Shown: positions 1-9,593, counted from the first letter of the stretch. The stretch: DNA of 64,000 nt from Leptolyngbyaceae cyanobacterium (GCA_036703985.1 DATNQN010000008.1:1-64000), one strand, 5' to 3'. The notes: a model not told the origin generated them from the sequence alone. A program made the numbers and translations.

Positions 1-101
1 GTTTTGTGTTATTCTGGCTTTCAAACTATATTTTTTTCTAGGTTCGTGGCGGCTTCTTGAGGCGCTCGCTTTCGCGCTTGCTCTCTCTCGACCGCTTTAC
101 T

Positions 102-130
102 AATCTAACAATCCTTCCATTGCTTGTCAA
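102..130 (-). promoter_or_regulatory. Strong sigma70-type promoter facing out of the window
   Basis: On the minus strand a perfect -35 TTGACA (130-125) is followed by a 17-base spacer and a -10 TAGATT (107-102). The transcript would run left out of the window through a structured, GC-rich leader (about 60-95) and then a stretch resembling the boxA-like leader of rRNA operons (GAACCTAGAAAA around 38-49). That it drives an rRNA operon or another highly expressed RNA is inference; nothing left of position 1 is visible. Confidence 0.5.
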
Positions 131-145
131 GCTTTTGGATAATCT

Positions 146-406
146 TTTTTTGAAAATTCAATTTCCTTTGCAACGCAAGGGTTTTGGCTACTAGATAAGG
201 TAAGCTTAACAGCAACGCGGTTCAGTCAGGGACTTCTGAAAGACCAAGAACCTGGATTTAATAAAGCGAGTTTTTATTTTGAAACAGTACTACTATTAAG
301 AGTATTAAGAGCGGAAACTGACTCATATAACTTAGCCGTCCAAACAGCAATACTGAAATGTTCTTTACCCTACCAAGTAATTCCTGTAGTTACGCTGAAT
401 GAATAG
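146..406 (+). pseudogene. Possible N-terminally truncated coding remnant
   Basis: An open frame without any ATG, GTG or TTG start runs from about 146 to a TAG at 404-406. Its translation looks protein-like (for example ETDSYNLAVQTAILKCSLPY near the end). I do not recognise the family. It may be the 3' remnant of a decayed gene, or simply a chance open frame in an otherwise gene-free 462-base stretch. Apart from this and the outward promoter I see nothing else in that stretch. Confidence 0.25.
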
Positions 407-462
407 CGCTAGTTACATTAATCAAACATATGATTAAATCGGGATTGATTTAAAATGCTTAT

Positions 463-1371
463 TTATGACTTGGTTTTATTCATAGTCTGAGTTATTTCAA
501 GGTAGATATGCTCTAAACTTACAGATTGGTAAGCTATTGATTTCAAAGTAATCCCATCAAAAATAGCAATAATTTCTTTTAACTCTAAATGTTTAGGTAG
601 CCAAAAAGCTAAGTCTTTACCATAGTGACGATAGGTAAATCCATGTTCGATGGCACGAGCGATCGTATTTTTTTCATCTGAACTTTGCACAAATAGGATT
701 TCCTGTGCAGGAATTAGTTTACGAAGCTCAACTAAACTGCCTTCTGCTGCAATTCTACCATCCTTAAGTATACCTATTTTTTGACAGAGCCTTTCGGCTT
801 CGTCTAATAAGTGGGTAGTTAATAAAATAGTAATGCCTTGATTTTTTAAGTCTTTGATTAACTCCCATATTTCATAGCGAGCTTCTATATCCAAACCAGT
901 TGTTGGCTCATCTAAAATAACCAGTTTTGGTTGATGGATTAAGGCAACTGCAATATTTAATCTCCGCTGCATTCCTCCGCTAAGAGTTTCTACAGGGCTA
1001 GTTGCTCTATCCAATAAATTAACTGCTTCCAAGCATTTTTGAATTTGTTGACGCCGATGTTTACCTCTTAGCCCATAAATTCGAGCAAAGAAATCTAGGT
1101 TTTCTTGGCAACTTAAACTTTTATAAAGTAAATTCTCTTGTGGTACGACCCCAATCAGGGGTTTGGTATTGTCAGAAATGGGTTGATTATTAATTGTTAC
1201 TTTTCCACTATCTGGCTTAAGCAAGTTACATATAATATTGATAGCGGTTGTTTTACCAGCACCATTAGGCCCCAACAATCCGTAAATCTCACCTGTTAAA
1301 ATATAAAAGTTTAAATTTCGTAATACTTTATAATTTCCGTAAACTTTATTAAGATTTTCAATTTGTAGCAT
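463..1371 (-). CDS. ABC transporter ATP-binding protein (ABC-2 exporter type)
   Basis: A 302-residue nucleotide-binding subunit of an ABC exporter that hydrolyses ATP at the inner face of the membrane to drive its partner permease. Visible motifs are Walker A (GPNGAGKTT, about residues 34-42), the signature LSGGMQRR, Walker B with catalytic Glu (LVILDEPTTGLD) and the switch His (TTHLLDEAE). The C-terminal extension of about 80 residues is typical of the drug/natamycin/Nod-type exporter ATPases. It lies 90 bp downstream of the permease gene on the same strand, so the two probably form one operon. The transported substrate cannot be read from the sequence. Confidence 0.93.
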   Translation of the reverse strand: MLQIENLNKVYGNYKVLRNLNFYILTGEIYGLLGPNGAGKTTAINIICNLLKPDSGKVTINNQPISDNTKPLIGVVPQENLLYKSLSCQENLDFFARIYGLRGKHRRQQIQKCLEAVNLLDRATSPVETLSGGMQRRLNIAVALIHQPKLVILDEPTTGLDIEARYEIWELIKDLKNQGITILLTTHLLDEAERLCQKIGILKDGRIAAEGSLVELRKLIPAQEILFVQSSDEKNTIARAIEHGFTYRHYGKDLAFWLPKHLELKEIIAIFDGITLKSIAYQSVSLEHIYLEITQTMNKTKS

Positions 1372-1461
1372 ATATAATACTTATTTATAACACTAAATTA
1401 TTTTAATTTTATTGTAAATCAGTTGTTTTGCATCACTATTTTTTATTTATAACAGGTAAAT

Positions 1462-2235
1462 TTATAGTCGTTTTTCAATACTTAACATTCGACGGTAAGA
1501 CAGCCATCCTATCATAACCATTAAAATAGCAAATATAGACAGAAAAGTTAGATTTGATGCAATTTGAGATAATTTATTACCGTTAGCTGATACCTCTATT
1601 AATGCGTAAACCATGTGATAAACGGGATTAAATTTAGCTAAATCGAGCAGGATTTTCGGAAATACAAAGGAAGGAATGAAGGCTCCACCCAAAATTAACA
1701 AAGGCACTCCAAAAGCAGCAACTAAAGAGTTTACATCTTCTGTGCGTCGAGCAAATTGTGTACCGAGAATAAATCCTACACCAACATACGAGATAATGCT
1801 GAGAAGAATTATGGCTGCGCCCAGGAGGAGAGAACCCTGAAATTTTGCGTTCCAGAAAGAAGCAATGGTATAAACCAGGAGTGTTTGACCGATACCAATA
1901 CAGGTATGAGCAAGAAAAATGCCCAAAAAGTAAGAAGTTCCACTCAGGGGTGAAATGAATAAACGTTTGAGGGTTTGCTGTTCTCGTTCTGCTACTACGG
2001 TTGCTACACTACCACCCAGGCAGCTGAAAAATAGGGCAGCGCCTACCAACGTGCTAGGCGCTGCATATTCAAAAGCTTGAGCCATTGACAGTTGGGCGCG
2101 TTCTGCCACAATAAAGCCGTTTAGTAAAAGAACGGAAACTGGAAAAATACTCCAGAAAATCAGGCTGCGTCGCCGCCGGAACAATTCTATTAAGATTCGC
2201 TGGGCTACAGCCAGTGTTTCGTGCCAGTATCTCAT
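1462..2235 (-). CDS. ABC-2 type transporter permease
   Basis: A 257-residue integral membrane protein with about six hydrophobic segments, first in a two-gene unit with the downstream ATPase. The EREQQTLKRLFISPL segment is the characteristic ABC-2 coupling region ('E-x-x-x-TL-x-x-L-x-x-x-P'). Size and layout match a half-size permease that acts as a dimer. Its ATG lies only 26 bp from the start of the divergent Rieske flavoprotein gene, so its promoter must sit in that gap or inside the neighbour's coding region. Substrate unknown; the carotenoid-like neighbour hints at a lipid or pigment, but this is weak. Confidence 0.9.
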   Translation of the reverse strand: MRYWHETLAVAQRILIELFRRRRSLIFWSIFPVSVLLLNGFIVAERAQLSMAQAFEYAAPSTLVGAALFFSCLGGSVATVVAEREQQTLKRLFISPLSGTSYFLGIFLAHTCIGIGQTLLVYTIASFWNAKFQGSLLLGAAIILLSIISYVGVGFILGTQFARRTEDVNSLVAAFGVPLLILGGAFIPSFVFPKILLDLAKFNPVYHMVYALIEVSANGNKLSQIASNLTFLSIFAILMVMIGWLSYRRMLSIEKRL

Positions 2236-2261
2236 TTTGTGAGGAGTTAGCAGAGTAGTTC

Positions 2262-4208
2262 ATGAATCAATTATCAAGGTACGGGCTTTCGCAGCCCATT
2301 TCTCGACGCACCCTGTTCAAGATGTTTGGTGTAGGTGCGGTGAGCGGTGTCGTAGGATACTCTCGGTTTTCTAAGCCGAAGCCAACTATCTTTCAGCAAG
2401 ATACCTTAGATTTGCCTTTTTGGGTTAGTCAGCCTCTTAGTGTGGTAGTAGTTGGGGGTGGATTGGCAGGATTAGCCTGTGCCTACGAACTTAGTCAAAG
2501 AGGTTTTGCGGTTACTCTTTTGGAGCGTGCGCCTCAGTTGGGAGGTAAAATCGCTAGTTGGCCGATTGAAGTTGGCGATGAAACTTTTATGATGGAACAT
2601 GGGTTTCACGGCTTTTTTCCTCAGTACTATAACTTAAAAAGTTTAGTAGCAGAGTTGGGAATTAAAGACAATTTTCTGGATTTAAAATTTTACTCTGTTG
2701 TCTATAAAGATAGTAAATATAAACCAGAAATTTTCCGACCTAGCCATTCTGCTTTTCCTTGGAATATAGTTGATTTAGGGGTGTCATCTCCTAATCGGCT
2801 ACAGTGGGGAATTAATTTAACTAAGTGGGAACATTGGCAAGTTTTTCGCGCTATTACAGGTTTTCAAACTGAGCGAACTTTTCAGAACCTCGATAATATA
2901 TCAGTTGCGGAATGGGTGGAAAAGGATTTTCCGAGAGGTTTGTATGACCTTTACTTTTTGCCGTTTGCTAAGTCTAGTTTAAATGCTCCCGATGAAATGA
3001 GTGTGGGGGAATTAATGCAGTTTTTCCACTTCTATTTCTTTGGTAATCCAGAGGGGTTGGCTTTTAATGGTACTAAACAAGATATGGGAACTAGTTTGGT
3101 GCAACCGATTGCGAGGTCAATTGAGAGTAAAGGTGGAAAAATTGTTACTGGTGCAACCGTTAGAGAAATAAACTGTGTAGACGGTAAAATTGCCAAATTA
3201 AGTTATCAGCAAGGTGATGGAGTAAGTGATGTTCCGTTTTGGGTGAAGCGCAACTCTGTTATCAGCGATAATAAAATTGAGTATTTTGGTGCTGGCGATG
3301 AAGTGTTTGCCGTTAAAGCTGGAACAGAGGAAGCAATTTCGCTAACTTGTACTCATCAAGGTTGTACTGTTCACAGAGAGGCTAATGGAGAGTTTCATTG
3401 CCCTTGCCACGGTGCCGTATTCGATGCTGAAGGTAAAGTGGTAAAAGGGCCAGCTAAGAGGGATTTGGCTAAGTTTAAAATTGTGGAACGTCAGCCAGAA
3501 AATTTGCAATTAGTCGCAGCAGTTCAGTCATCACAACAAGTTTTGGTTGATACTATTCAGGCTGATTATTATGTGATTGCTACGGATGTACCGGGAGTTC
3601 AACATCTGTTTAGTTTGATCGATGGTGATGTGAATCAGGTAACGAAAAGACAGGTGGAAAAATTGAAAGTAGCTGATCCTTTTGCTGTTTGTCGTTTCTG
3701 GTTTGATCGGGATTTTGAATGGAAGCAAAGTTGGTTCACTTCTCTATCAGGTTATCGGTTAACTGATAGTATTACCCTTTATCATCGGATTCAGGAGCAA
3801 TTCATTGCATGGGCGAATAAAACTGGTGGTAGTGTAGTTGAGTTACACGCTTATTGTTATAAGGAAAAGGAGTTTCCGACACAGGAAGCTTTGCTGACAA
3901 CTTTTGAAGAGGAGTTGTATGAAATTGTGCCTGAATTAAAAGGGGCAAATATTTTACATCGGGAATTGGTGAATCAGAAAAATTTCTCTGGTTATCCACC
4001 TAATAGTTATGCGGAACGTCCAAAGACTAGCACGGCGGTTCCTAATTTGTTTTTTGCTGGTGATTGGGTGAAAATGCCTTTTCCTTGTGGGTTGATGGAA
4101 AGGGCGGTTAGTAGTGGTTTATTGGCTGCTAATGAGATTTTGCATCAGGAGGGTTTAAAGAGGCGTCCTTTGTTATCGGTGAATCCTGAAGGTGTTTTGA
4201 AAATCTGA
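2262..4208 (+). CDS. Tat-signal FAD-dependent desaturase-like protein with inserted Rieske [2Fe-2S] domain
   Basis: 648 residues. The N-terminus has a twin-arginine-like signal (SRRTLFKMFGVGAVSG, residues 14-29). An FAD Rossmann motif follows (VVVVGGGLAGLACAYEL, about 61-77), and the body resembles phytoene/zeta-carotene desaturases (FFAGDW near the C-terminus is the second FAD contact). Between the two halves of the fold, residues about 343-410, lies a complete Rieske domain: Cys363-x-His365 and Cys380-x-x-His383 as cluster ligands, Cys368 and Cys382 as the disulfide pair of b6f-type Rieske proteins. Electrons could pass between cluster and FAD within one chain. The start has GAGGAG upstream. 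The substrate, perhaps a carotenoid or other polyprenoid, is inferred only from the fold. Confidence 0.85.
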   Translation: MNQLSRYGLSQPISRRTLFKMFGVGAVSGVVGYSRFSKPKPTIFQQDTLDLPFWVSQPLSVVVVGGGLAGLACAYELSQRGFAVTLLERAPQLGGKIASWPIEVGDETFMMEHGFHGFFPQYYNLKSLVAELGIKDNFLDLKFYSVVYKDSKYKPEIFRPSHSAFPWNIVDLGVSSPNRLQWGINLTKWEHWQVFRAITGFQTERTFQNLDNISVAEWVEKDFPRGLYDLYFLPFAKSSLNAPDEMSVGELMQFFHFYFFGNPEGLAFNGTKQDMGTSLVQPIARSIESKGGKIVTGATVREINCVDGKIAKLSYQQGDGVSDVPFWVKRNSVISDNKIEYFGAGDEVFAVKAGTEEAISLTCTHQGCTVHREANGEFHCPCHGAVFDAEGKVVKGPAKRDLAKFKIVERQPENLQLVAAVQSSQQVLVDTIQADYYVIATDVPGVQHLFSLIDGDVNQVTKRQVEKLKVADPFAVCRFWFDRDFEWKQSWFTSLSGYRLTDSITLYHRIQEQFIAWANKTGGSVVELHAYCYKEKEFPTQEALLTTFEEELYEIVPELKGANILHRELVNQKNFSGYPPNSYAERPKTSTAVPNLFFAGDWVKMPFPCGLMERAVSSGLLAANEILHQEGLKRRPLLSVNPEGVLKI

Positions 4209-4221
4209 GGTTGGGAGGGAG

Positions 4222-4261
4222 GCAAATGAGAGGGTAATTTCTCTCTCATTTGCTATTTTTT
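4222..4261. terminator. Bidirectional Rho-independent terminator
   Basis: An 11-bp perfect stem (GCAAATGAGAG at 4222-4232 with CTCTCATTTGC at 4243-4253) is followed by TATTTTTTT. It ends the Rieske flavoprotein transcript and overlaps the last codons and stop of the convergent Uma2 gene. Confidence 0.85.
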
Positions 4262-4896
4262 TGTTCTCTTAACCATTTGCGAAATTCTCTGATTGCTTGA
4301 CTTGTTCCAATTGTTTGACTCATTTTTAGAAAAGGAGTAATTTCTTCAATTACGGGAAAATTGGGAAAAGTTGGGCTGCTTTGAGACTCTACATATTTGC
4401 CTGATTGCAGTAGGTAAATTTGGATTTTTCCATTTTCATATCGCCAGATTTCTGGTACTCCCAAGGCTTGATAGGCGCTAACTTGGGTTTTGGATGTAAC
4501 ATCTATTTCTATTGCTAAATCTGGTGGTGGATCGATAGTTAAATCTATGCGAGTTTTGCCAATCATTTGAGCATAGTTTTGAATGTAAAAGCAGTCATCT
4601 GGCTCAATACCTGCTGCCATGTCTTCTCGTTTAAAGGTTGTCGATCCTAAAGGTTCCCAATTGCGATCGCATTCATCAAGCAAAGCTTTCACTAAGTCCC
4701 CAATAATTACTTTAGCTTTCTCATGTTCTGGTAGCGGCACCCTAATCTCCAAAGTTCCGTTAATATAAGCTAATCGAGAAGGACGTTTTTCTCCCAATTC
4801 TTCTAAAATCTGTTCAAATTCTTGCCAACTAACATCATGGAATAATACTCGATGTCCAGGCGGTACGCCAAGTTGCCGTAGTTGCAGCGTTACCAT
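4246..4896 (-). CDS. Uma2 family (DUF820) putative restriction-endonuclease-fold protein
   Basis: 216 residues of the Uma2/DUF820 family, very abundant in cyanobacteria and built on the PD-(D/E)xK nuclease fold. The segment DLAIEIDVTSKTQ matches the family's catalytic-like core (D...E-x-D/K arrangement), followed by LGVPEIWRYENGKIQIYLL, the family's most recognisable stretch. Biological substrate is unknown for the family. It converges with the Rieske flavoprotein gene and shares its terminator. Length is a little above the usual 185-200 residues because of the C-terminal tail. Confidence 0.9.
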   Translation of the reverse strand: MVTLQLRQLGVPPGHRVLFHDVSWQEFEQILEELGEKRPSRLAYINGTLEIRVPLPEHEKAKVIIGDLVKALLDECDRNWEPLGSTTFKREDMAAGIEPDDCFYIQNYAQMIGKTRIDLTIDPPPDLAIEIDVTSKTQVSAYQALGVPEIWRYENGKIQIYLLQSGKYVESQSSPTFPNFPVIEEITPFLKMSQTIGTSQAIREFRKWLREQKNSK

Positions 4897-5006
4897 TTGA
4901 TTCTCCTAAATTAGATGTTTTAGAAATTGTTATTTTTTTTGATATTAGCACTCCCCTAATTCTGGGAAGATTTAAGATAAATTAAATCTGTCAATCTGTC
5001 GCCAGT

Positions 5007-6551
5007 ATGAGCTATTGCCTCAATCTTAATTGCCCCAAACCGCAAAACCTACCGGGTGCAACATTTTGTAGTACTTGCGGTACTAAAATGTTGCTGAAAG
5101 ATCGCTACCGGGCTACTGATTTTCTGGGTGCTGGCGGTATGGGCAGAAATTTTTTAGCGATTGATGAAGACACGCCATCAAAAAAGCGCTGTGTTATTAA
5201 ACAGTTTTCTCCACATCCCGATATAGTTAGTAATCCAACAGCTTTTGAGAAAGCTGTTGAACTATTTAACCGTGAAGCGGCGATGCTCGATCGACTGGGC
5301 GATGAGTCTGCCCAAATTCCTCGATTGTTGGCATATTTGGAACAAGATAAACGCTTATATTTTGTGCAGGAATTTATTGACGGGCAAAATTTACTAAAGG
5401 AATTAGAAGAAAAGGGAATATACAAAGAAGCGCAAATTTATCAGTTATTAAATGATTTGCTACCAGTCCTGAAATTTATACACGAGCGGGATGTAATTCA
5501 CCGGGATATTAAGCCTGAAAATATTATGCGCCGCCAAAATGGTCAACTGGTGCTGATTGATTTTGGTATTTCCAAAGAATTGAGTGGAACAGTAAGTTCT
5601 TTGGGGACAACTGTGGGAACTTTGGGTTATGCACCACCGGAACAAATGACTTATGGTGTAGCTTATCCCGCAAGTGATATTTATGCTTTGGGCGTAACTT
5701 GTATTCATTTAATGACTAATGTTTGTCCAGATAAATTATTTAATCCCCAGGAAAATAGGTGGTTATGGCGAAATGTTTTGGCATCAAATAATATTGATAT
5801 TAGTCAGCAATTGGAGAATATTTTAGAGAAGATGCTGAAAACAGATCTAGGGGAAAGGTATAAATCAGTTGATGAAATAGTGAAAGATTTAAATCCTATA
5901 ATGGTTGGGATTTGGTATGGCGAGTTTGACAATGCTCCTGCTAGTCTGACTATTACCGATCAATTAGGTAATTCGTTTAGTGGAGTTCTCACAGTTCAAT
6001 ATAGTAAAGGTCTTTCTCGTATCGAAATTAAAGGCAACCTTGACCACAAAACAAATAATTTGAATATAAAAGAAATCCGTGTATTATCAGAACCTGAGCG
6101 AGGAGTATGGGTACTAGGGAAAAACAAAGGGCAGTTGTCATCAAATAAAAAACAAATATCTGGCACAGGGGAAGGCTACAGTTCATACTCTTGGTCATTC
6201 TCTAAAGCAGGAGAAAATGATGAAATTTGGTATGGCGAATTTGAAAATTACCCTGCTACTCTTTTTATTCATCGCCACTCAGATGAATATTTCGATGGAA
6301 CTTTAGCAGCTTTTCACTCAAATGGTCTAACTTACGTTGCTATTCAAGGAAACGTTAATATTAAAACAAATCAAGTAACAATACAAGAAGATAGTATGCT
6401 TCCGCAATCTCGGTCATTTGACTGGACACTTGGAAAAAATCGAGGAATTATGTCATTGGATGGAAAAAAAATGATAGGAAAGGGTCATGCTCCTCCTTTA
6501 AAGCCATACTGGTGGTCATTTTCTAAGGAAGATATGAATAGTTTTTCTTAG
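5007..6551 (+). CDS. Serine/threonine protein kinase with N-terminal zinc ribbon and duplicated C-terminal domain
   Basis: 514 residues. A four-cysteine zinc ribbon (Cys4, Cys9, Cys21, Cys24) precedes a Hanks-type kinase: glycine loop GAGGMGRNFLAI (41-52), Lys65, catalytic loop HRDIKPEN (165-172), DFG (185-187) and APPE (209-212). After residue 300 come two copies of a beta-rich domain of about 100 residues, each opening with IWYGEF and closing with a W(S)FSK motif (about 302-400 and 407-507). No membrane segment is visible, so it is probably cytoplasmic. The ribbon-kinase arrangement is common in cyanobacteria; the repeats may bind a ligand or partner. It may be cotranscribed with the small genes that follow. 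Confidence 0.9.
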   Translation: MSYCLNLNCPKPQNLPGATFCSTCGTKMLLKDRYRATDFLGAGGMGRNFLAIDEDTPSKKRCVIKQFSPHPDIVSNPTAFEKAVELFNREAAMLDRLGDESAQIPRLLAYLEQDKRLYFVQEFIDGQNLLKELEEKGIYKEAQIYQLLNDLLPVLKFIHERDVIHRDIKPENIMRRQNGQLVLIDFGISKELSGTVSSLGTTVGTLGYAPPEQMTYGVAYPASDIYALGVTCIHLMTNVCPDKLFNPQENRWLWRNVLASNNIDISQQLENILEKMLKTDLGERYKSVDEIVKDLNPIMVGIWYGEFDNAPASLTITDQLGNSFSGVLTVQYSKGLSRIEIKGNLDHKTNNLNIKEIRVLSEPERGVWVLGKNKGQLSSNKKQISGTGEGYSSYSWSFSKAGENDEIWYGEFENYPATLFIHRHSDEYFDGTLAAFHSNGLTYVAIQGNVNIKTNQVTIQEDSMLPQSRSFDWTLGKNRGIMSLDGKKMIGKGHAPPLKPYWWSFSKEDMNSFS

Positions 6552-6620
6552 TGCCCTGCACTGGGTTTTTGAGTTGCTATTTTACCGAAAGAAACTGAAG
6601 CGTGATAACTAATACTATCA

Positions 6621-6886
6621 ATGGCTGAACAAGAAGGAATTCAGCTTACTCCAGGTGGTGAAAAAAACTCGGCAATCTTGTTAACCTTAAAGATTACACT
6701 ATTGCCGATGCAATTCGAGAACGTGGCGGTGGTCAAGGTCAAGTTAATAAGTTACGATCGGATTATCAAAATCTCAAAGTTGGTGAATTAGCTAATCTCG
6801 CTGCTGAAGGAGACGCTGACGCTGAAACTGCTATTAAAATACTCAAACAAGCAAGGAAAAAACGGGAGAAATATGGCAACAGATGA
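6621..6886 (+). pseudogene. Small conserved-looking gene broken by a frameshift at an A7 run
   Basis: Translation from ATG 6621 gives MAEQEGIQLTPGGEKN and then loses sense, while a second frame from about 6662 reads well (DYTIADAIRERGGGQGQ ... ILKQARKKREKYGNR) to a TGA at 6884-6886. One extra A in the run at 6661-6667 would join them into a single 89-residue protein whose end overlaps the next gene by 14 bp, a typical translational-coupling layout. So this is a real gene carrying either a mutation, a sequencing error in the homopolymer, or transcriptional slippage. Function unknown; I do not recognise the family. Confidence 0.6.
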
Positions 6887-7289
6887 ATTTCCGATCGGAC
6901 AACTTCTAACAGCAGTATCAATACTAGAAGATAAAGAATTTTCTAGCAATGAACTCTGCCTGGATAAAATTCAATTATTCTTTCAAGATACTACAGTTAC
7001 CCTGCTACCAATTGTCGATACTGATGAAATAAAAATAATACAGGAAACAACTAACACACCTTCTGCGAAAAATACTCCATCTTGGTGTCAGTCTTTACTT
7101 GGTAAAAAGCTGATGACTGTTTGGATATGCGAAAATGACCAAGGTTATCGAGATCAAATAATTTTCGCTTTCGAGTATATGCGTCCCAGCATTGCTTTTG
7201 TTGCTGAAGGTTCGGTTCTCAAAGCTTTTCGCCACGAACTAATATCCCTTGTAAAAACTGAAACTCAGTTGCAACACAGCCCAGTTTAG
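6873..7289 (+). CDS. Conserved hypothetical protein
   Basis: 138 residues, soluble, with no membrane segment or motif I recognise. It starts inside the end of the frameshifted small gene upstream (14-bp overlap), so the pair were probably translated together. The N-terminal DEFPIGQLLTAVSILED and the central strands suggest a small alpha/beta domain. The start has GGGAGAAAT just ahead of the ATG. It lies 80 bp before glyS on the same strand and could contribute to its transcription. Confidence 0.6.
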   Translation: MATDEFPIGQLLTAVSILEDKEFSSNELCLDKIQLFFQDTTVTLLPIVDTDEIKIIQETTNTPSAKNTPSWCQSLLGKKLMTVWICENDQGYRDQIIFAFEYMRPSIAFVAEGSVLKAFRHELISLVKTETQLQHSPV

Positions 7290-7369
7290 CCGCAATATCC
7301 CAACTGGCATAACCCCACAACGATCGAATCGCGATAAACTGTTCTAGCTAGTTCGTTGAAATTTCCGTT

Positions 7370-9520
7370 ATGTCTACCTTTTTATTAGAAGTCGGTACAG
7401 AAGAACTTCCTGCTAAGTTTGTGGGGGATGCTATCCAACAATGGCAAACTCTCATCCCCAATAGCCTTAGCGAACAATACTTGACAAGTAACGCAATTTA
7501 TGTATACGGTACGCCTCGCCGTCTAGCGGTTTTGATTGAAGGACTACCCGCCCAGCAGCCCGATCGCGTAGAAGAGATTAAAGGGCCACCTGCGGCGGCG
7601 GCGTTTAAGGATGGACAACCTACGAAGGCGGCGGAAGGTTTTGCTAGGAAGCAGGGCGTGGCGTTGGAGGCGTTGGAAGTACGCCCTACGGATAAGGGCG
7701 ATTTCGTGTTTGTCCAGCAAAACATTCCGGGACGGGCTACGGCGGATATTTTGAAGGAATTGGTGCCCCAGTGGATTGTTAAGCTGGAGGGCAAGCGGTT
7801 TATGCGTTGGGGGGATGGGGATATTCGGTTTTCTCGTCCGATCGCATGGTTGGTAACATTATTAGATGATGTGGTGTTGCCAGTGGAAATTGACAATGGA
7901 TCGGAGATAATTAAGAGCGATCGCATTTCTCACGCCCATCGAGTACTACATCCCGAACCGATCGCGATTCCCCACGCTAATGATTATATAGAGTGTTTGC
8001 GATCGGGTTGTGTGGAAGTTAACCCAGAAGTACGAAAAGCAAAAATTCAAGAACAAGTTGCAGCCGTTTCTCAACAGCAAAATGGCTACACGGAAATTTA
8101 TCCAAATTTATTAGCAGAAGTGACTAATTTGGTAGAATGGCCTACTGCTGTGGTAGGTAAATTTGATGATGAATTTTTAGTATTACCTGCGGAAGTAACT
8201 ACTACAGTGATGGTAACTCATCAACGTTATTTTCCGCTTTTTAAAACGGCAGAAGCCAAAGAATTGTTACCAAATTTTATCACCGTTTCTAATGGCGATC
8301 CGGCGAAATCTGATATCATCGCTGCTGGTAACGAACGGGTGATTCGGGCGAGATTGGCAGATGGGCAGTATTTCTATAAATCAGACCTTGCTAAACCTTT
8401 AGAAAGTTACGTTCCCCAATTAGAAAAAGTGACATTCCAAGAAGATTTGGGAAGTGTCAGGGCAAAAGTCGATCGCATTACCAAAATTGCCGGAAAAATT
8501 AGCGAACAATTACAATTAAAGGCTGAAGATAGCCAAAATATTCAACGTGCGGCTTTCCTCTGTAAAGCTGACCTCGTTACTCAAATGGTAGGAGAATTTC
8601 CAGAATTGCAAGGAGTGATGGGGCAGAAATATGCAGCCGCCAGTGGTGAAAATGAAGCCGTCGCTAACGCAATTTTTGAACATTATTTGCCAAGAGGTGC
8701 AGGGGACAAATTACCGGAGAGTATCACGGGTCAAGTTGTTGGTTTAGCAGATAGATTCGATACATTAGTTAGCATTTTCGGTTTGGGAATGTTGCCTACT
8801 GGTTCATCCGATCCATTCGCATTACGTCGGGCTGCCAATGCTATTGTTAACATCACTTGGACGGCAGAATTACCGCTGAATCTGCAACAATTATTAGAGC
8901 AGATTGTAGCTGATTTTGTGGCAGCTTATCCGAAAACTAACGGTGATGAATTGTTGCAACAATTGCAGGAATTTTTCATTCAGCGCATCCGCACTTTACT
9001 CCAAGAAGATCGAGGTATAGATTACGATTTGGTGAATGCGGTTTTGGGAGAGAATGACTCGGAATATACGGAACGGGCGTTAAAAGATTTGTTGGATGTG
9101 CGAAATCGTGCTACGTTTTTACAAGAAATTCGTAACAATGGGAAGTTATCGGAAATTTACGAAACCGTTAATCGTTCTACTCGTCTTGCTGCACAAGGAA
9201 ATTTAGATAAACAACAGCTAGAACCTACATCTGTTGTTAATCCTGGGTTATTCCAAAAAGCATCGGAACAAGCTTTTTATGATGCGATCGTACAACTCGT
9301 TCCGCAAACTAAAGCATCTCAAGCACAACGTAATTATCAACAATTGGTTGATGCTTTGAGTGAAATTACTCCCAAGGTTAGCACATTTTTTGATGGCGCA
9401 GAAAGCGTGTTAGTTATGGATGAGAATTTGGAAATCAGAGGTAATCGTTTGAATTTGTTGGGATTGCTGCGAAATCATGCGCGAGTACTAGCAGATTTTG
9501 GGCCGATCGTGAAAAGCTAA
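7370..9520 (+). CDS. glyS: Glycyl-tRNA synthetase beta subunit
   Basis: 716 residues, full length for the beta chain of the alpha2beta2 bacterial glycyl-tRNA synthetase, which charges tRNA-Gly with glycine. The start [18 protein letters not shown] is the family signature; the [14 protein letters not shown] segment, the HD-like stretch around [17 protein letters not shown] and the C-terminal anticodon-binding helices ([17 protein letters not shown]) are all present. The alpha subunit gene glyQ is not in the window, which is usual in cyanobacteria. Essential housekeeping gene. Confidence 0.98.
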   Translation: MSTFLLEVGTEELPAKFVGDAIQQWQTLIPNSLSEQYLTSNAIYVYGTPRRLAVLIEGLPAQQPDRVEEIKGPPAAAAFKDGQPTKAAEGFARKQGVALEALEVRPTDKGDFVFVQQNIPGRATADILKELVPQWIVKLEGKRFMRWGDGDIRFSRPIAWLVTLLDDVVLPVEIDNGSEIIKSDRISHAHRVLHPEPIAIPHANDYIECLRSGCVEVNPEVRKAKIQEQVAAVSQQQNGYTEIYPNLLAEVTNLVEWPTAVVGKFDDEFLVLPAEVTTTVMVTHQRYFPLFKTAEAKELLPNFITVSNGDPAKSDIIAAGNERVIRARLADGQYFYKSDLAKPLESYVPQLEKVTFQEDLGSVRAKVDRITKIAGKISEQLQLKAEDSQNIQRAAFLCKADLVTQMVGEFPELQGVMGQKYAAASGENEAVANAIFEHYLPRGAGDKLPESITGQVVGLADRFDTLVSIFGLGMLPTGSSDPFALRRAANAIVNITWTAELPLNLQQLLEQIVADFVAAYPKTNGDELLQQLQEFFIQRIRTLLQEDRGIDYDLVNAVLGENDSEYTERALKDLLDVRNRATFLQEIRNNGKLSEIYETVNRSTRLAAQGNLDKQQLEPTSVVNPGLFQKASEQAFYDAIVQLVPQTKASQAQRNYQQLVDALSEITPKVSTFFDGAESVLVMDENLEIRGNRLNLLGLLRNHARVLADFGPIVKS

Positions 9521-9536
9521 AGCTGAATAAGTGAAA

Positions 9537-9566
9537 AGAAACTGGGTTTCATAAACCTGGTTTCTT
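9537..9566. terminator. Hairpin of the GGTTTCTT/AAGAAACC family after glyS
   Basis: A stem of about 14 bp with two imperfect pairs (AAGAAACTGGGTTT against AAACCTGGTTTCTT) around a three-base loop lies 16 bp after the glyS stop. It has only a short pyrimidine tail, so termination is likely but not certain. It belongs to a dispersed hairpin family also seen at 20422, 27275, 33044 and 48222. Confidence 0.55.
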
Positions 9567-9593
9567 CTCCAGTTTCAAAAGAGGATGTAACCA

